Source: Undaria pinnatifida
Lineage: Eukaryota; Sar; Phaeophyceae; Laminariales; Alariaceae
DNA: 64,000 bases
Assembly: GCA_012845835.1 (NCBI GenBank)
Contig: JABAKD010000016.1
Span: 15,393,625-15,457,624 of the forward strand
Direction of reading: 5' to 3'
The notes below the pieces were generated by a model that was not told the origin of the DNA, made no database searches, and worked only from the letters and a program-made list of their open reading frames with translations. Shown here in pieces: positions 32,201 to 41,402 of the stretch. Within the stretch, counting starts at the first letter, position 1; each line of letters starts with the position of its first letter. Both the position numbers and the translations under genes were made by a program.

Positions 32201-34734
32201 TGAAATACAATCCGTTGGAGTCCGGTGGCTATATCCATCATCTTCGTAGTAAGTCGTCTTCAGAGCAGGTGGCGTCTGTCATCTGTTTTGTCGTGGGTCT
32301 GTTTTGTTTTTGGTCTGTAGCGATTGTTTAGTAGTGCAAAGCACAACGTACAATTAGCGGCCAGGGCTAACCTAACCTCTTTGGGACTTCAGAGGGGAAA
32401 CTAGTCCGAAAAAAGCTGTCCATCGCAGCATCGTCCGCATGAAGTAGCCCGGCCGCTGGGGTGGCAGATGTGCCCGAACTGCGGTGTGTGGAGCTATGCG
32501 TCACGGGTGTAGCGTGATGATACTGGTGCTGCTGCACGAGCGTCCTATACAATACCTGGTGGACGATTGATAACAGCGCAATCGTCGTTTTTTTTTATGC
32601 TATATATACATGGGTCCCACAAGGGTCAAAGAGGGGGAGCGCGGCGTAAGCCAGACTGCCCTTTTCTTTTTTTCTGTCGAAGGAAGGTGGAACGGGGGCG
32701 TTCAGTACAACCATCTGGGAGTGTGCAGGGGGCACGCCAATCGCACAGAACCTTAACGCAACTCCCATTTCGGGGGTGCTCGCTCAATTTTATAAAAAGC
32801 CTTAATATATGCCGCCGACGTAAAGCCAGTAGCATGAAAGGAAGGCTTTTCGACCGCTCGCCCGCAACAAAAGTATCGCCAGATCCCGATACATGTAACG
32901 AACATGTGACATTCGAGTACATATTGGTAAGCGGCATGAACGGGGGAGATAACTTGGGGCATTCAGCTTAACTCAGCCTGCAGCAAGCAGCGCTTTCACG
33001 TGGCGTCAGGTCGACGTTCCAGCGCTCGCTGTGTAAGGTATAACCCCCTTCCCGAAGCGGGACCGGGTAGGCAGGGTTTACCGCGACAACCGACGAGTAA
33101 AACACTTGCTTATTGCGACGCAAATGGGCGGCCATTGGCACCCCGTTGACACCACAGATCGACGATGCATATTATTGGGCCCAATATATTGGTACTTTTA
33201 GCTGATATTGGTAGTTAAGCGCAGCTTTCGTGGGCGACTCATGCCCGACCCGCGGCAAACCAATCGACATCTCATTGGCCTCCCGTTGGTTCCCCGTGGA
33301 AAACCACGCGTGGGTGGTCGGTGGATCAACCGTGGATATTCCATGGCAATGTGTTCCATGGGACTTGCAGAAAGTAAAATAAAAGAGTGTGCATCTCTTC
33401 CTGTGTCACTTCCGACATTTACTACTTAGTTGCTTGTTGGCGCAGCTGTGTCACTTACACGACATTTCCTGTGTCCCTTAAACGGCATATCCTGTGCCAC
33501 GTACACGAATCCCCCTCTCGTTTGCTTGTCGGTCCAGCTGGACGCTGGACCTTGACGACTTGGAGCGGAAGGCGGCGGAATCAGGAGCCAAGGTCCTCCT
33601 CGTGTCGCACATGCGTGGTAAGGTGCGGAAATACCTAGCATCAGCGCCGCCACTTTGAACAGCAGAGCTTAGCACTTATTCGACATGGACGATGGTTGAG
33701 GTACACTGTATACAAGACAAAGGGGATTATCCCTACATATTTTGGTCGATTGGGTTTAATTGGGTAAGGTAGATATAATTATAAGCGCGTGTCAACCATT
33801 TCCTCGAACAGGTGGCAAGAACCCTTCACTTTATGAGGGCGCTGGTGTCGTACAGTAGAAATGCACAACATCAAGGGTTAGGCAGGAGTACCGACGGTTT
33901 GAAAAGGCGCTGGTCCGGTACAATATACTTATTTCCAGGCACACAATTACAAGGGTTACTGACGGAGTGCGGGCCCTTTCCTGTCGGTTGTTTGCTAGTG
34001 CGGGCTAGTCGTCCCGAAAAGCTGCTGAGTTGTGCTCTATGCATGTCTGTACAGGCATTTTTCTTCGTGATGAGGAGATTGTGTAGTATTGTTATCAGTT
34101 TTATCCTCTGATGGAGGGGTAAAAATGAAGCTTAAGTTCATCACTTTTCCATGGATTTGTCTTGTGTCAACGTAACTCGGTTGCATGCGCAACACACCAC
34201 TAGCGTGACGCGCCCTCCAGCTTCCGTGGCAACGATGGGGGAAATTGCCTGCCGACAAAGCATGGATTTATTTCCCTATTCGAGGGAGACGATATGAAGC
34301 GCCATGTCTCGTGTTTTGCCTCATGGTTTGCGTTTTGACCAACCTGATGAACTCGTAGCGTGGGTGCAAACAAAAAACACGCCGTTGTATCAAACAAATC
34401 GCATACCATTGTACCGTCGGTCCCGCGTTGTGCGCCGTAGCATTTTCATGTCATCGTTGACCCCGCCGTGCTTTGTTTGTGCCCGCAGGTGTGTGACATG
34501 GACAAGGTAGTGGAGATATGCGAACGGCACGGCTTGGTCTTGGTGGAGGACTGCGCCCACGCTTGCGGGGTAAAGTGGCGCGGTCGACAGCTGGGGTACC
34601 ACGGGAAGGTGAGGGTGTTCTGGCTGTAGCATGTGTTGCAGCAGAGGACGACCGCTCTGTCGCCCGCTGTTTTCGATGACCGGCCGCTGTTGCCACGCGA
34701 TGAGGATGGCCGCGTGCAAAATATAGGATAATGC

Positions 34735-34780
<46 letters not shown>

Positions 34781-34788
34781 GCCGTTGC

Positions 34789-34820
<32 letters not shown>

Positions 34821-37804
34821 TTGTTGTTGCTGTGGTCCTCACGTTAGCGTAAACTCTTCGCCATAACCTAGTCCTTTGCCACTGCTATCAGGTTGCCGCG
34901 TACTCTACTCAATCGGACAAGGTGATAAACTCGGGGGAAGGCGGGTTCATCACGACAGAGGACGACGAGATGGCCGCACGGGCCATCTACCTAGCCGGGG
35001 CCTACGAGCGGCGCTACGGTGAGAGGCACCGCCGAGGGCACGCGCAACGCCCATTCTTTGTCGCTTGGGATCATATTGGGTTGATTGCCGTGGCTGGCGC
35101 ATTCGAGTGTTTGAAATATTGCATCGGGTCAGTTGCCATGGCTCCTGTAGCCCATTCGAGTTGCGTTACGTCTTGTATTGGATTGGTCGCCGTGGCGACG
35201 CCCATTCGAGTCTCGTTAGATCATGTACTGAGTTGGTTGTTGCCGTGGCTAGGCACTGTGGCGGCAAGCTTCAAACGTCGGGGGTTAGCATTTCAGCAGA
35301 ACCCTGGGGGGAAGAGACGGGGGCTGGTGTCGCTGCGTGCTTGACGTCAAGAGGCGCCGAGGGCGCGCGCGACGCCTATTTTAGAATCGCGTTGGATCAT
35401 GTATTGGGTTGGTTGTCACGGCTAGCCGCGACGGTGGGAAGCTTCACGCGCCGGGTATAAACAGTTTGGGACTGCATGTACGTTCTGGGGATGAAGTACT
35501 TGGAAATAGAGTAGAAACATGCTGTAGTACTATTAAAAGTGTTAACATGTCAGCAGAGCCTTGATGGAAAGAGTTGGGGGCTGACGCCGCTGCGTAGTTA
35601 GCCTTGAGGTCGTCGTCGTGTTTTCGATCTTCACGTCCGACAATTTACACGTGATGCAGTCGTGTCCGCCTCTATGGCGTTGGTGCCGCCGTCCCCTCCT
35701 CTTCTACAGCTTTAGAGCCCACACTGATGGCCCCAGCCTGCAGTGCGTGTTTCATTGAGGCTTCGCGCACGGTCATCCAGTCGACGCCACAAATCTCATT
35801 ACCTAACCAATAAACTATTAAACTAGTAGTAGGCCAATATCGTATGCCATTTTGGGCGAAAATATAGAGACCGTTCGGTTATGAATATTAAGACTTAACG
35901 TTCCTTACAGTTACGTTCAGAGCGACGGCGTATGTGCGCTGTACACCACACCCCTTGCCCCGTCACAATACCCCTGTTCGTCTCTGTCCTATCCAGCCAA
36001 GCACCTGGCGCGGCCGTCGGATGCCCTGTGCGAGGCGGCCATGTTGGCCGTGCCCAACCTCTCAGTGAGGATGAGCGAGGTCACTGCGGCGGTGCTGAGA
36101 CCCTTGCTCAAGACCTTACCGGAGCGGGTAGTCCAGTACAACCGAAGGTATCGAATGGTGAGAGGGGCACCTAGACTGCAAATAACATAACTTAGTGGTA
36201 AGCTGTCGCTAGGAATTCGAGCAGCAGGATAATTTATACAATTATTAAAAATACGTCACTGTGAGTTCGATGAATTTAGGGTCGATAGTCAATATTGCAC
36301 GCTGCGTGATACACCGGCCGCTCGTGTTTACATATGTATTATCCTTTGAATATATTTGACTCCTATGGATGTTGTCAGGGTTCAACAATATGTCGTAAAA
36401 TAATGGTACATAGCTATTACACGTACTTCATGCCGAGGTTGTGTCAGGTAAGTTGGTATGATTGGTCAGTGTTAATAGCAACATTGTAAATACATACAGA
36501 CGTGAAACATTATCGGCATTGGTCACTACCGTCAGCTGCCGTGCGCTGGTGTTTGTCGTGATAATGACACAATATGAACAGCAAAGTCGCTGGTCTCAGT
36601 ATCATCAGGACGATGCGATATTAGAAAAATATGAGACTGGACAAAAAAAATGAACCGCAAACGTAAACAAGGCGAAGAAGGCACCGGTCTCTACTGCGTG
36701 CACTACGGAAGCGTCCGAGTCACGAACGGTCGAAGCAGAGGCGGTGGGTTGGAGCGGGGACGGGGATTCGATAGTCGGTGACGGGGCCACGCTCGGCTCC
36801 TGAGGAATTGCTTGCCGCTGTTCTTGCGTTTGTCAATCGGTCGGCTTCATTTGTGTACGCTGGTTATTTAGAAATAACTACCTGTTCGGCTGCGGACTGA
36901 AGAAGGCTAACAGGTAGTTCCTTCTCATGAACAAACGCCGGAGATGCCCGGTTTCCTTGCTTGCTGGGCTTGGCGGCTTGCGAGCGCCTCTCGCCCCGTG
37001 GACTCTAGTTGCTTTTTCTGTGTGAATGTTTCGGTGGACGATCCCCGCAAACAGCGTGGCATTTCGAAAGGCACTGCATGGACACCCCCGCGGCCAGTCG
37101 ACATTATAATAACCTCCACGTTTTATTTTGTTTTTGTCGTTCAGGTGGTGGACACGTTGGAGGCGGAGGCGCCGGGGTTGATCCAAGTTCCGAAGCTGGA
37201 CGAGCGCGTCGACGGCGTCGGTGATCACCTGAACTTTCGACTGGTAGGGGCGTCCGAGGAAGAAAACATATCGTTTCAGGTGCGAAGAGGGAGGCACATA
37301 TAGACGACACGCACACAAGGTGCCGCGAAGAGGCCTGGGACATAAGGGGGTGGGGAGGGGGAAAGGAGGGTGTAGGGAAAGGGAGCGAAAGGAAGATGTA
37401 CCAACGTTTCGGCTGCTCGAATCCCTCGTCTTTCCAGCTGGCTCGTCAGCACCGCACTAGACGTGACTATCCCCCGCCAACCTCTCTGTTCACCCCCCTC
37501 CCGCCACCTCCCTGCCCCCCCCCCCCCGTCTCTGAAGCAGGGCAAGTGCAAAGAGCTCGGGGTGCCCGTGAACTGGCTGCGCTCCAAACTGAACGCTAGG
37601 TGGCACGTGAACTGGCGAGGTTTCGGAGGGCCGGTCCAGGACCTTCCGGCGACGGACACCGCCCTCGCATTGGCTTACGACCTCAAGCTTCCACCACACT
37701 TCGAGGACGACGACTTCGTGCACCTCGCGAGAATCATAGCGTATGCGGCGCGCGAAACTGTCGGCGGAAGTATGCAGCCCCCGGTGAAAGAGGAGAAGCA
37801 ATAG
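9397..37804 (+). CDS. DegT/DnrJ/EryC1/StrS-family PLP aminotransferase, complete, seven exons
   Basis: Exons: 9397-9953, 33538-33622, 34489-34608, 34892-35018, 35997-36157, 37145-37279 and 37541-37804 (TAG). All junctions are GT-AG and all phases join, giving 482 residues. Residues 10-25 are a hydrophobic signal ending QASGF, plastid-presequence-like. A Gly/Gln-rich linker follows, and the catalytic domain starts near residue 75. Landmarks: GVNSCSSAILIALLS (PLP phosphate loop), TNAFTFTAV, VLVEDCAHACG with D235 predicted to bind the pyridine nitrogen, and STQSDKVINSGEGGF with K264 predicted as the Schiff-base lysine. The family usually transaminates keto-sugars or related cyclic ketones using glutamate or glutamine; the substrate here cannot be read. 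Start chosen because it is the first ATG and gives the presequence. Introns: 23,584, 866, 283, 978, 987 and 261 bp. Intron 1 is packed with transposable elements, yet no exon is disrupted. Confidence 0.9.
11100..11160 (+). repeat. SINE-A tail fragment
   Basis: GGAGACGGGAAGACACCTGT followed by GACGGCTTGTC matches the tail of SINE subfamily A in plus orientation. The head is absent. Confidence 0.5.
11578..11790 (-). mobile_element. Truncated SINE-A fused to a LINE-terminus fragment
   Basis: A T run at 11578-11594 is followed by the inverted SINE-A tail and body (CAAGCCGTGGTCACAGGTGT) up to about 11740. There it abuts TGTTGTTTTCTCACATTAAC, the start of an inverted LINE 3' terminus. No tRNA-like head remains. 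Confidence 0.6.
12025..12475 (+). repeat. Interspersed repeat family X, copy 2
   Basis: Longer copy of the family seen at 4815 and, inverted, at 28723. It starts with a C/T-rich tract (12066-12122), then GATCGAAATCAGGCCCCCAC. It ends with the 60-bp motif at 12396-12454. The next 100 bp carry CCGGCGGATGGGGAAAAATA and CACACTTCCACGTATTTTCA, also recurrent. Confidence 0.7.
12999..13510 (-). mobile_element. LINE 3'-end fragment
   Basis: Inverted LINE 3' terminus beginning TTGTTGTTCTCACATTAACT, running through the conserved tail and ending in a polypurine tract (pyrimidine tract on the sense strand). No coding part remains. An 11-bp stutter (GCTGAGGAATA twice) lies at about 13071-13092. Confidence 0.75.
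13605..13840 (-). repeat. Two same-orientation copies of the 60-bp motif
   Basis: Copies at 13605-13663 and 13785-13840 both read GACGTCAGCCGTGAG, then TCGACGAATTT, then CATCTTT and a GCTGCGT end. They are 180 bp apart in the same direction. Confidence 0.7.
13926..13957. repeat. Perfect GC-rich hairpin
   Basis: A 14-bp perfect inverted repeat, GCATGGGCGCCGGC, with a 4-base loop ATTC. No T run follows and no gene ends here, so a terminator role is not supported. Confidence 0.9.
14731..15064 (-). mobile_element. tRNA-derived SINE, subfamily B
   Basis: On the minus strand the head contains TGGTCTAGTGG (a perfect A-box), then a B-box-like GTTCGACACCC. The body includes GTGACCCCGGATCTGAGTTA, and the poly-A tail is the T run at 14731-14743. 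Closely related to 47625-47992 and distinct in body from subfamily A. Confidence 0.8.
15178..15598 (-). mobile_element. LINE 3'-end fragment
   Basis: Inverted copy of the LINE tail from the TTGTTGTTCTCACATCAACT terminus to the purine-rich tract at about 15515-15598. No coding part. Confidence 0.75.
15808..16735. repeat. Tandem duplication of about 455 bp
   Basis: Unit 1 (about 15808-16265) and unit 2 (about 16283-16735) are almost identical, each starting GAGTGATGCGTGTACGACTA and ending near GGCTCTACCTGCTT. A few indels (GCT, a 10-base segment) distinguish them. No recognised protein. Parallel frames in both units reflect the duplication and not necessarily coding. Confidence 0.9.
16736..17600. 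other. Intronic DNA with one unexplained open frame
   Basis: A 105-codon frame lies at 16970-17287 (+) but has no recognised motif, no matching splice context and no homolog that I know. Treated as intronic unless transcript evidence appears. Confidence 0.3.
17605..18055 (+). mobile_element. LINE 3'-end fragment
   Basis: Sense-orientation tail. A T/C tract (17610-17725) is followed by GACTTGCGTCTGACGTGCGT, the conserved tail, and the terminus GAGTTAATGTGAGAACAACA at about 18033-18052. 5'-truncated before any coding sequence. Confidence 0.75.
18222..18515 (+). mobile_element. tRNA-derived SINE, subfamily A, with intact head
   Basis: Head GGTCGCCCCGGTGGCGTATC begins at about 18232, followed by CGTGAGTTAGCCCCG in the B-box position, the subfamily A body and the tail GACCACGGCTTGTCCAGAAG. 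No poly-A run remains. Confidence 0.75.
18593..18959 (+). repeat. 5' LTR of Copia element 1
   Basis: Starts TGTTCGATATAGC and ends GCTAATTGAACA; near-identical to the 3' LTR. A CATAATAAAG box at about 18844-18853 could act in transcript processing. No classic initiator-Met primer site is obvious just downstream. Confidence 0.9.
18997..23492 (+). pseudogene. Copia gag-pol, broken
   Basis: Gag starts at the ATG 18997. In-frame stops: TAG at 19579-19581, TAG at 21589-21591, TAA near 21661. Frameshifts: between about 22260 and 22330, and at about 22536-22541. Domains in order: gag; a zinc knuckle RCLEPGHTWSQC near 20172 whose first Cys position is Tyr; protease motif DSGAS (20380); integrase with a His/Cys head, VDLSG, SDNGGEF and QNGVEGK; a low-complexity linker (21670-22250) with an Asp/Ser stretch; reverse transcriptase with KALYGLKKS and VHVDDI (catalytic DD intact); then RNase H with LSTTEAEYVA. 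A large internal deletion at about 23075-23105 removes the region between RT and the RNase H end. A further small frameshift follows at 23330. The C-terminal end is near 23492. Not functional. Confidence 0.9.
23558..23926 (+). repeat. 3' LTR of Copia element 1
   Basis: Matches the 5' LTR apart from scattered substitutions and small indels; the terminal CA has become AA. Followed directly by the TAATC target duplication. Confidence 0.9.
24406..24785. other. Intronic DNA, nothing recognised
   Basis: No element clearly assigned. The segment at 24713-24755 (GGGCTCCGCTGATGGAGAAC) resembles the tandem units at 24945-25065, suggesting the LINE fragment between them landed inside a repeat array. Confidence 0.4.
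24786..24939 (-). mobile_element. LINE 3'-terminus fragment
   Basis: Inverted terminal 150 bp of the LINE tail, from GTTGTTGTTCTCACATTAAC to CTGACGCAATTCATG. It is flanked by related GGxTCCGCTG units on both sides. Confidence 0.7.
24940..25080 (+). repeat. Tandem repeat of about 77 bp
   Basis: Two units, each with CATGGGGTCCGCTGG, GGGGACACGACGCCTCAAA and GGAAGACATACAA. A diverged third unit lies at 24713-24785. Confidence 0.75.
25735..26908 (+). mobile_element. 5'-truncated LINE, copy B (best coding remnant)
   Basis: An open frame covers the C-terminal part: SIEAIVRRQRILFAGFVARM, GEERLPQREMFGELVGGKG, HLKEDMSFFGMNFEGWRKS, then a basic Ala-rich end. The block resembles the region after the reverse transcriptase domain in many eukaryotic LINE polyproteins (compare the consensus RRLRWLGHVxRM..RLP). 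Next come a G-rich tract (26118-26184), a unique segment containing CCAGTGCCATTGATGATGCA, a T/C tract (26393-26560), the conserved tail and the terminus GAGTTAATGTGAGAACAA at about 26885-26908. The reverse transcriptase core itself is missing. Confidence 0.8.
26933..27283 (+). mobile_element. Short LTR element of TRIM type, copy 1
   Basis: 3' LTR at 27200-27283 (84 bp) begins TGTTATAAGGCTTAG and ends CCATAACA. It is preceded by a polypurine run GGGGGGGGGAG, the position of a plus-strand primer. The 5' LTR at 26933-26993 lacks about 23 bp internally (TGTTATTGGTTAACC) and ends CCGTAACA. The interior is only about 206 bp and cannot code. It includes GTGGGTTCGAATCCCACC, a tRNA T-arm-like palindrome, at about 27032-27049. 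No target duplication is seen, perhaps because the left end is altered. Confidence 0.7.
27284..27584. other. Intronic DNA, nothing recognised
   Basis: A/T-rich stretch without recognised gene or element. Confidence 0.4.
27585..27903 (-). mobile_element. tRNA-derived SINE, subfamily A
   Basis: The minus-strand head starts near 27903 with GGTCGCCCCGGTGGCGTATC; the B-box GTGAGTTCGAGCCCCGC lies at about 27833-27849. The tail ends in a T-rich run at 27589-27612. This is the cleanest subfamily A copy in the window. Confidence 0.85.
28174..28788. mobile_element. Foldback element bounded by inverted 60-bp motifs
   Basis: A plus copy of the 60-bp motif (28174-28230) faces a minus copy (28723-28788). 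Inside, 28258-28345 and 28420-28525 form a second, longer imperfect inverted repeat sharing GGACTCAAGT, GTGTGGCATGAAGTGGATGA and ACGGTACGA. The arrangement suggests a nonautonomous inverted-repeat transposon. No transposase is present. Confidence 0.55.
28723..29150 (-). repeat. Interspersed repeat family X, copy 3 (inverted)
   Basis: Inverted match to 12025-12475, including ATATAGGTCGGCGACTCCCC, GAGGGAGACAAAGTCTGACC and the G-rich tract at 29052-29068 (the C tract of copy 2). A second partial unit repeats from about 29096. Confidence 0.7.
29050..29640. repeat. Cluster of long G runs
   Basis: Runs of 10 to more than 30 G occur at about 29053, 29187-29220, 29338-29352, 29475-29492 and 29609-29620. 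They are separated by related unique segments (GGTGGGGCGTTTGAA twice, at about 29440 and 29587). The array therefore looks like diverged repeats with homopolymer expansion. It may form G-quadruplexes and could also carry assembly errors. Confidence 0.7.
29641..30578. other. Intronic DNA, nothing recognised
   Basis: Several short frames, none with a recognised motif or splice pattern matching the flanking aminotransferase. Confidence 0.4.
30584..31930 (+). mobile_element. TRIM-type short LTR element, copy 2, split by a LINE
   Basis: 5' LTR 30584-30667 (84 bp, TGTTTTAAGGCTTAG to CCCTAACA) and 3' LTR 31846-31930 (85 bp, TGTTAATACGGC to CCTTAACA). CAAG lies just outside both ends (30580-30583; 31931-31934), a likely target duplication. 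The interior matches copy 1, including the T-arm-like GTGGGTTCGAATCCCACC and the polypurine run before the 3' LTR. It is interrupted by LINE copy C between about 30787 and 31762; without it the element would be about 370 bp. Confidence 0.8.
30787..31762 (+). mobile_element. 5'-truncated LINE, copy C, inside the TRIM
   Basis: Begins within the coding end at GATGGTTTCGACGAG (WFRRVEEGAQLFMRKW), then a G-rich tract made of GGGGGGA-like units (30921-31045), the CCAGTGCCATTGATGATGCA segment, a T/C tract (31250-31400), the conserved tail, and the terminus GAGTTAATGTGAGAACAACA with an extended (AAC)n tail to about 31762. Confidence 0.85.
31931..33537. other. End of intron 1, nothing recognised
   Basis: No clear element. 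Open frames at 32567-32971 and elsewhere lack recognisable domains. Ends at the GGTCCAG acceptor of aminotransferase exon 2. Confidence 0.4.
34733..34885 (-). repeat. (TTG)n microsatellite with a possible ancient LINE terminus
   Basis: TTG repeats with GCCGTT/GTCGTT variants occupy 34733-34832 in intron 3. The following TCCTCACGTTAGCG then ACCTAGTCC resembles a decayed LINE terminus (TTCTCACATTAAC then AATCAAGTCC), which may be how the microsatellite arose. The microsatellite is certain; the LINE link is inference. Confidence 0.6.
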
Positions 37805-38159
37805 GAGGAGGGGGTGGACTCGTTGTCATGCACGCTCGTAGTCTTCACCATTTCAGAACAGCAAACGTTAGCCCACATCAATTGGAAGTAGTTGGCCTCC
37901 GCACACGCGAGTGCAGTTCTTAAAGGGTTCAGACGTCCTCGCATCCCTACAATGTCGGGAAGGGGCACGTTCGATTTTCACCGACCAGGAAGACATTGCA
38001 GAGTTTTTATACTTGGACTTTAAAAACACGAGGTCGTAAACCCCGTAGCACACGTGATCGAAGTATGATATCACACGCAGCTTGTTAAGATGAATTTCGA
38101 TGAAAATCTCGATCAAATAGCTGGGGTGTGATTTCAATTTTTATGAATATATTGGCCGC
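37805..38159. other. Downstream region of the aminotransferase
   Basis: Probable 3' UTR, then a plus-strand copy of the 60-bp motif at 38066-38130. No gene. Confidence 0.4.
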
Positions 38160-40145
38160 CTGGAATCGCGGTGGACTGAGAGAAAATTGGAACGATTGTA
38201 GCGGTGGAGGAGCTAAAAGGGGAAGGGGAGATACCAAATATTAGGGTATGGCATAGAGGTAGTCGTGGTTTGACCAGATGGGGTGTGTTTCTCGGCTTGC
38301 AACGCCCGCTGAAGGAGGCGGTTTAGGAGAAGGGGGAAGATTGTTGAGAGTTGGAGTGTTAATTTTTGACCATCTAGAATCGCGGTGGACTGAGAGAGAT
38401 GTGGGAGGGGTGTGGCGGTGGAAGGGGGGGGGGTATAGTGTGAGGGTATGGCGTAGTGATCGTCGTAGTCTGACCGGGTAATTTGCACTGCTGGTGCAAC
38501 GCTCACAGAAGGAGGTTCGGGAGAAGGGGGAGAACTGTTAAGACTCGGGTGTATTAGGATATGGACCGTCTGGAATCAGTGGACTGAGAGAGGTGTGGGA
38601 GGGTTGTGGCGGCGGAGGAGCCGAGAGTTGGAGGGGAGAGATCACATATAGAGGTGTGGCGTGGTGCTGGTCATCGTCTGGCCAGTTAGGGTGCGCTGCT
38701 CGGTTTGCAACGTCCGCAGAAGAGGGGGGTTGAGGACGACGAGGGGGATTGTTGAGAACTTGAAGTTTTTTTTTTTGTGTGTCTGGAATCGCGGTGGACT
38801 GAGTGAGCTGTCGGAGGGTTATGGCGGTGAAGGAGCCGAGAGAAGAGGGGAGAAATTACATATAAAGGTATGGCGTGGTAGCGGTCGTGGTCTGTACAGT
38901 TAGGGTGCGCTACTCGGCCTGCAACGCCCGCAGAAAGAGGAGAATGAGGAGAAGGGGGAGGGTTGTTGAGACTTGGAGTTATACCAAGTAAAATATTGTT
39001 GACTATCTGTGGACAGAGATATGGGGGGGGTGTTGCGGTGGAAGAGGGGGGAGGCGGGAGGGGGGGTGGCGGGGGTACCCAGTTTGTGTATGGCCGTGGT
39101 CGTATGACCATGGACCCTAGCATCCTTACTATGCCGGGACGGAGCGCATCGGGTTTTCACCAACCAGGCAGACATTGCTTGCACCAAGCGCGAAGCGCCG
39201 TGAGGTGTTCGGCGTGTCGCATGAAGGGTGAACTGTATCCTTCCAAGAACCGCGCGTAAGACGGAGTTCGGCACTTTGTGCCTACTTTCTTGCTTATGGA
39301 TGACAGCACCAATGAGTTTATTTGTTTTCTGGTGTGGCCACTCCAGAGACAGGAATGGGTATTGCTATGTAACTGCCTCATGGGTGCCTTACCATATTCA
39401 CACTACGTGATGCGATCATTCCCCTTGTGCGGAGTTAGGGATCTCCACTCCGCACAAAATGATCTAACTCGATAACCATCATGGTGACCGCCAAAAGCAA
39501 ACAAAAAAACGGTACCCTGGTTGTCTAGCTCTCGCAGTGATTGGCATGTTTCACAGCGCCATTGCCAACCAACGCCAACCCCAATATACTTAATGTTTTA
39601 CAGCGTCAGTGCCAACCGAGACCAACTATTAGTGGGGGGGGAGATATACAATATAAAGGTATGGCATTGTGGTGGTCGAGGTCTGACCAGGTAGGCTGCG
39701 CTTCTCGGTCTACAACGCCCGCAGAAGGACAAACAACGCCCGCAGAAGGAAATTTTGAAAGGGAGAAGGGAGAGGATTGTTGAGACTGGAAGTTTTAAAA
39801 TATTGACCGCAATCGCGGTTGACTGAGATGTGGAGGGTTGTGGCAGTGGAGGAGCTGAGGGGGGGAATGGAGAGGTCAAATTTAAAGGTATGGCGTGGTA
39901 GTCGTTGTGGTTTGACCATGTAGGGTGCGCTGCTCGCCCTGCAACGCCCGCAGCCCGCAGACGGAGGAAATTGAGGAGAAGGGGGAGGATTGTTGAGACT
40001 TGGAGTTTTAAAATACCGACTGTCTAGAATCGCGGCGGACTGAAAGAGACGCGCATGGGGTATGTTACGGCGGAGGAGGGTAGGCAGGGGCGGAGAGACG
40101 AAATATTAAGGCATGGCGCGGTGGTTGTTTTGGCCTGACCGAGCG
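38160..40145 (+). repeat. Satellite-like tandem repeat, unit about 210 bp
   Basis: Units begin near 38160, 38374, 38570, 38783, about 38997, about 39808 and 40023, marked by CTGGAATCGCGGTGGACTGA. Each holds a TATGGCGTGGTAG-type segment and GCAACGCCCGCAGAAGGAGG. Unit lengths vary (196-218 bp) through indels. Single-copy sequence at about 39090-39620 interrupts the array. The many proline-rich minus-strand frames here are low-complexity artefacts. Confidence 0.8.
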
Positions 40146-40884
40146 CGATGCGCTGCTCGGCAAACATCGTAGTAATTGCGGAGCACATTATAGGTTTGCC
40201 CCTTCCTTCCACCCCACCCCTCCCCTCCCTTCCCCCCGTGGTACGTAGAACCTGTGCAAGTGGTCGTTCGTGTGGCTGGTGAACGTAAAGAGACGATGGC
40301 ATAACCATTAATTTATTTATTGTTTTTGCCTGTGTGGCACTATGGAGTGTACCGGGCTTTCGGGTGAAATGGGCAGGACGCACCACCGCAGGCTTCGTCA
40401 AAACCGTAATACGTGCTGCGGTGTGTTGGTATAGTCAGCAATGTAGCGTTCGGACCGCTCCGTGCGAACGGTGGAAAGCTCGGTCACGGTGACCATTTGT
40501 GTGTTTGCCATGGGGAGTGGAAAACGGCGATTGATCGAGGTAGAGGTTTGAACGTTTCCTGTTGGCTGGTCGCCGCGTACAGGTAAATTGTTGCTTTGTA
40601 CATGAGGTGATGATGATTTTTCACCTACCTACCAGGTATGTATTTTGTCTAAATGTAGCATCTGTGGATGATTTTGCGTTTTCTTAACATTCCGTTTTGC
40701 TGCTAGTTGTGAGCGAGGGTCGGAGGTCAGAGGTTCTGCGACATCAAATGGTACCAGCACCATCATAACATATGTCCCAGTTTTCCGGATTAGATTTTGG
40801 AGCGAATTTTTTGTAAGTACAAAAGGCACAGCAGCTGACCGAGTAGCGTACGTTTGGTTCGGTCGGTTCACCGTGTTTACAAAG
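40146..40884. other. Intergenic DNA, nothing recognised
   Basis: No recognised gene or element. Confidence 0.4.
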
Positions 40885-41245
40885 GCTACGAGGCTGCTCC
40901 TCTAGCAGGTAACATACGAGTAAAGTCGCGTTTTCCCAGGGCAGAGATCGACGAGGTGGCACTATTCTTTTCTTCGCAGATAGAGGGATGGAGATGACAG
41001 TGTTGTCACGTATTATAGCGAAATTATTTTGCGCGTATGGTGGTTGAGCATCAAGACAAGGGTTTGTGTGCTCCTCTACTGTATGTAGCAGGTAGCATAG
41101 GACACTCGTGTTGCGCAGCTTCAGAGACCGATGAGGTGACATTACTGCCTTCATCAAATACATAGAGGGATGGAGCTACCCGAGTTGTCACTTATGGCGA
41201 GGCCCGGATCCTTAAGCGTATGGTAGTTGGGAAGCAAGACAAGGT
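40885..41245 (+). repeat. Diverged tandem duplication of about 180 bp
   Basis: Units at 40889-41060 and 41067-41244 share TGCTCCTCTA, CGATGAGGTG/CGACGAGGTG, ATAGAGGGATGGAG, GTTGTCAC and GCGTATGGT, and end in CAAGACAAGG. Confidence 0.65.
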
Positions 41246-41402
41246 TAGGTCTGAAATGATCACAATGTTATCAACCCCTTCTATAGAAAATTCCGCATCT
41301 ATTAATAGACGGGTGGATGAAGAACGACACAACCCCCGCCCCCCCCGCCCCTCCCCTCAAAAACATGTGCAGTGTGTGCAATGCACAACCTCTTTCACGA
41401 AG

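Noticed and set aside
32567-32971. 134-codon frame near the end of intron 1
   Set aside because: No recognised domain and it does not splice in frame to the aminotransferase exons.
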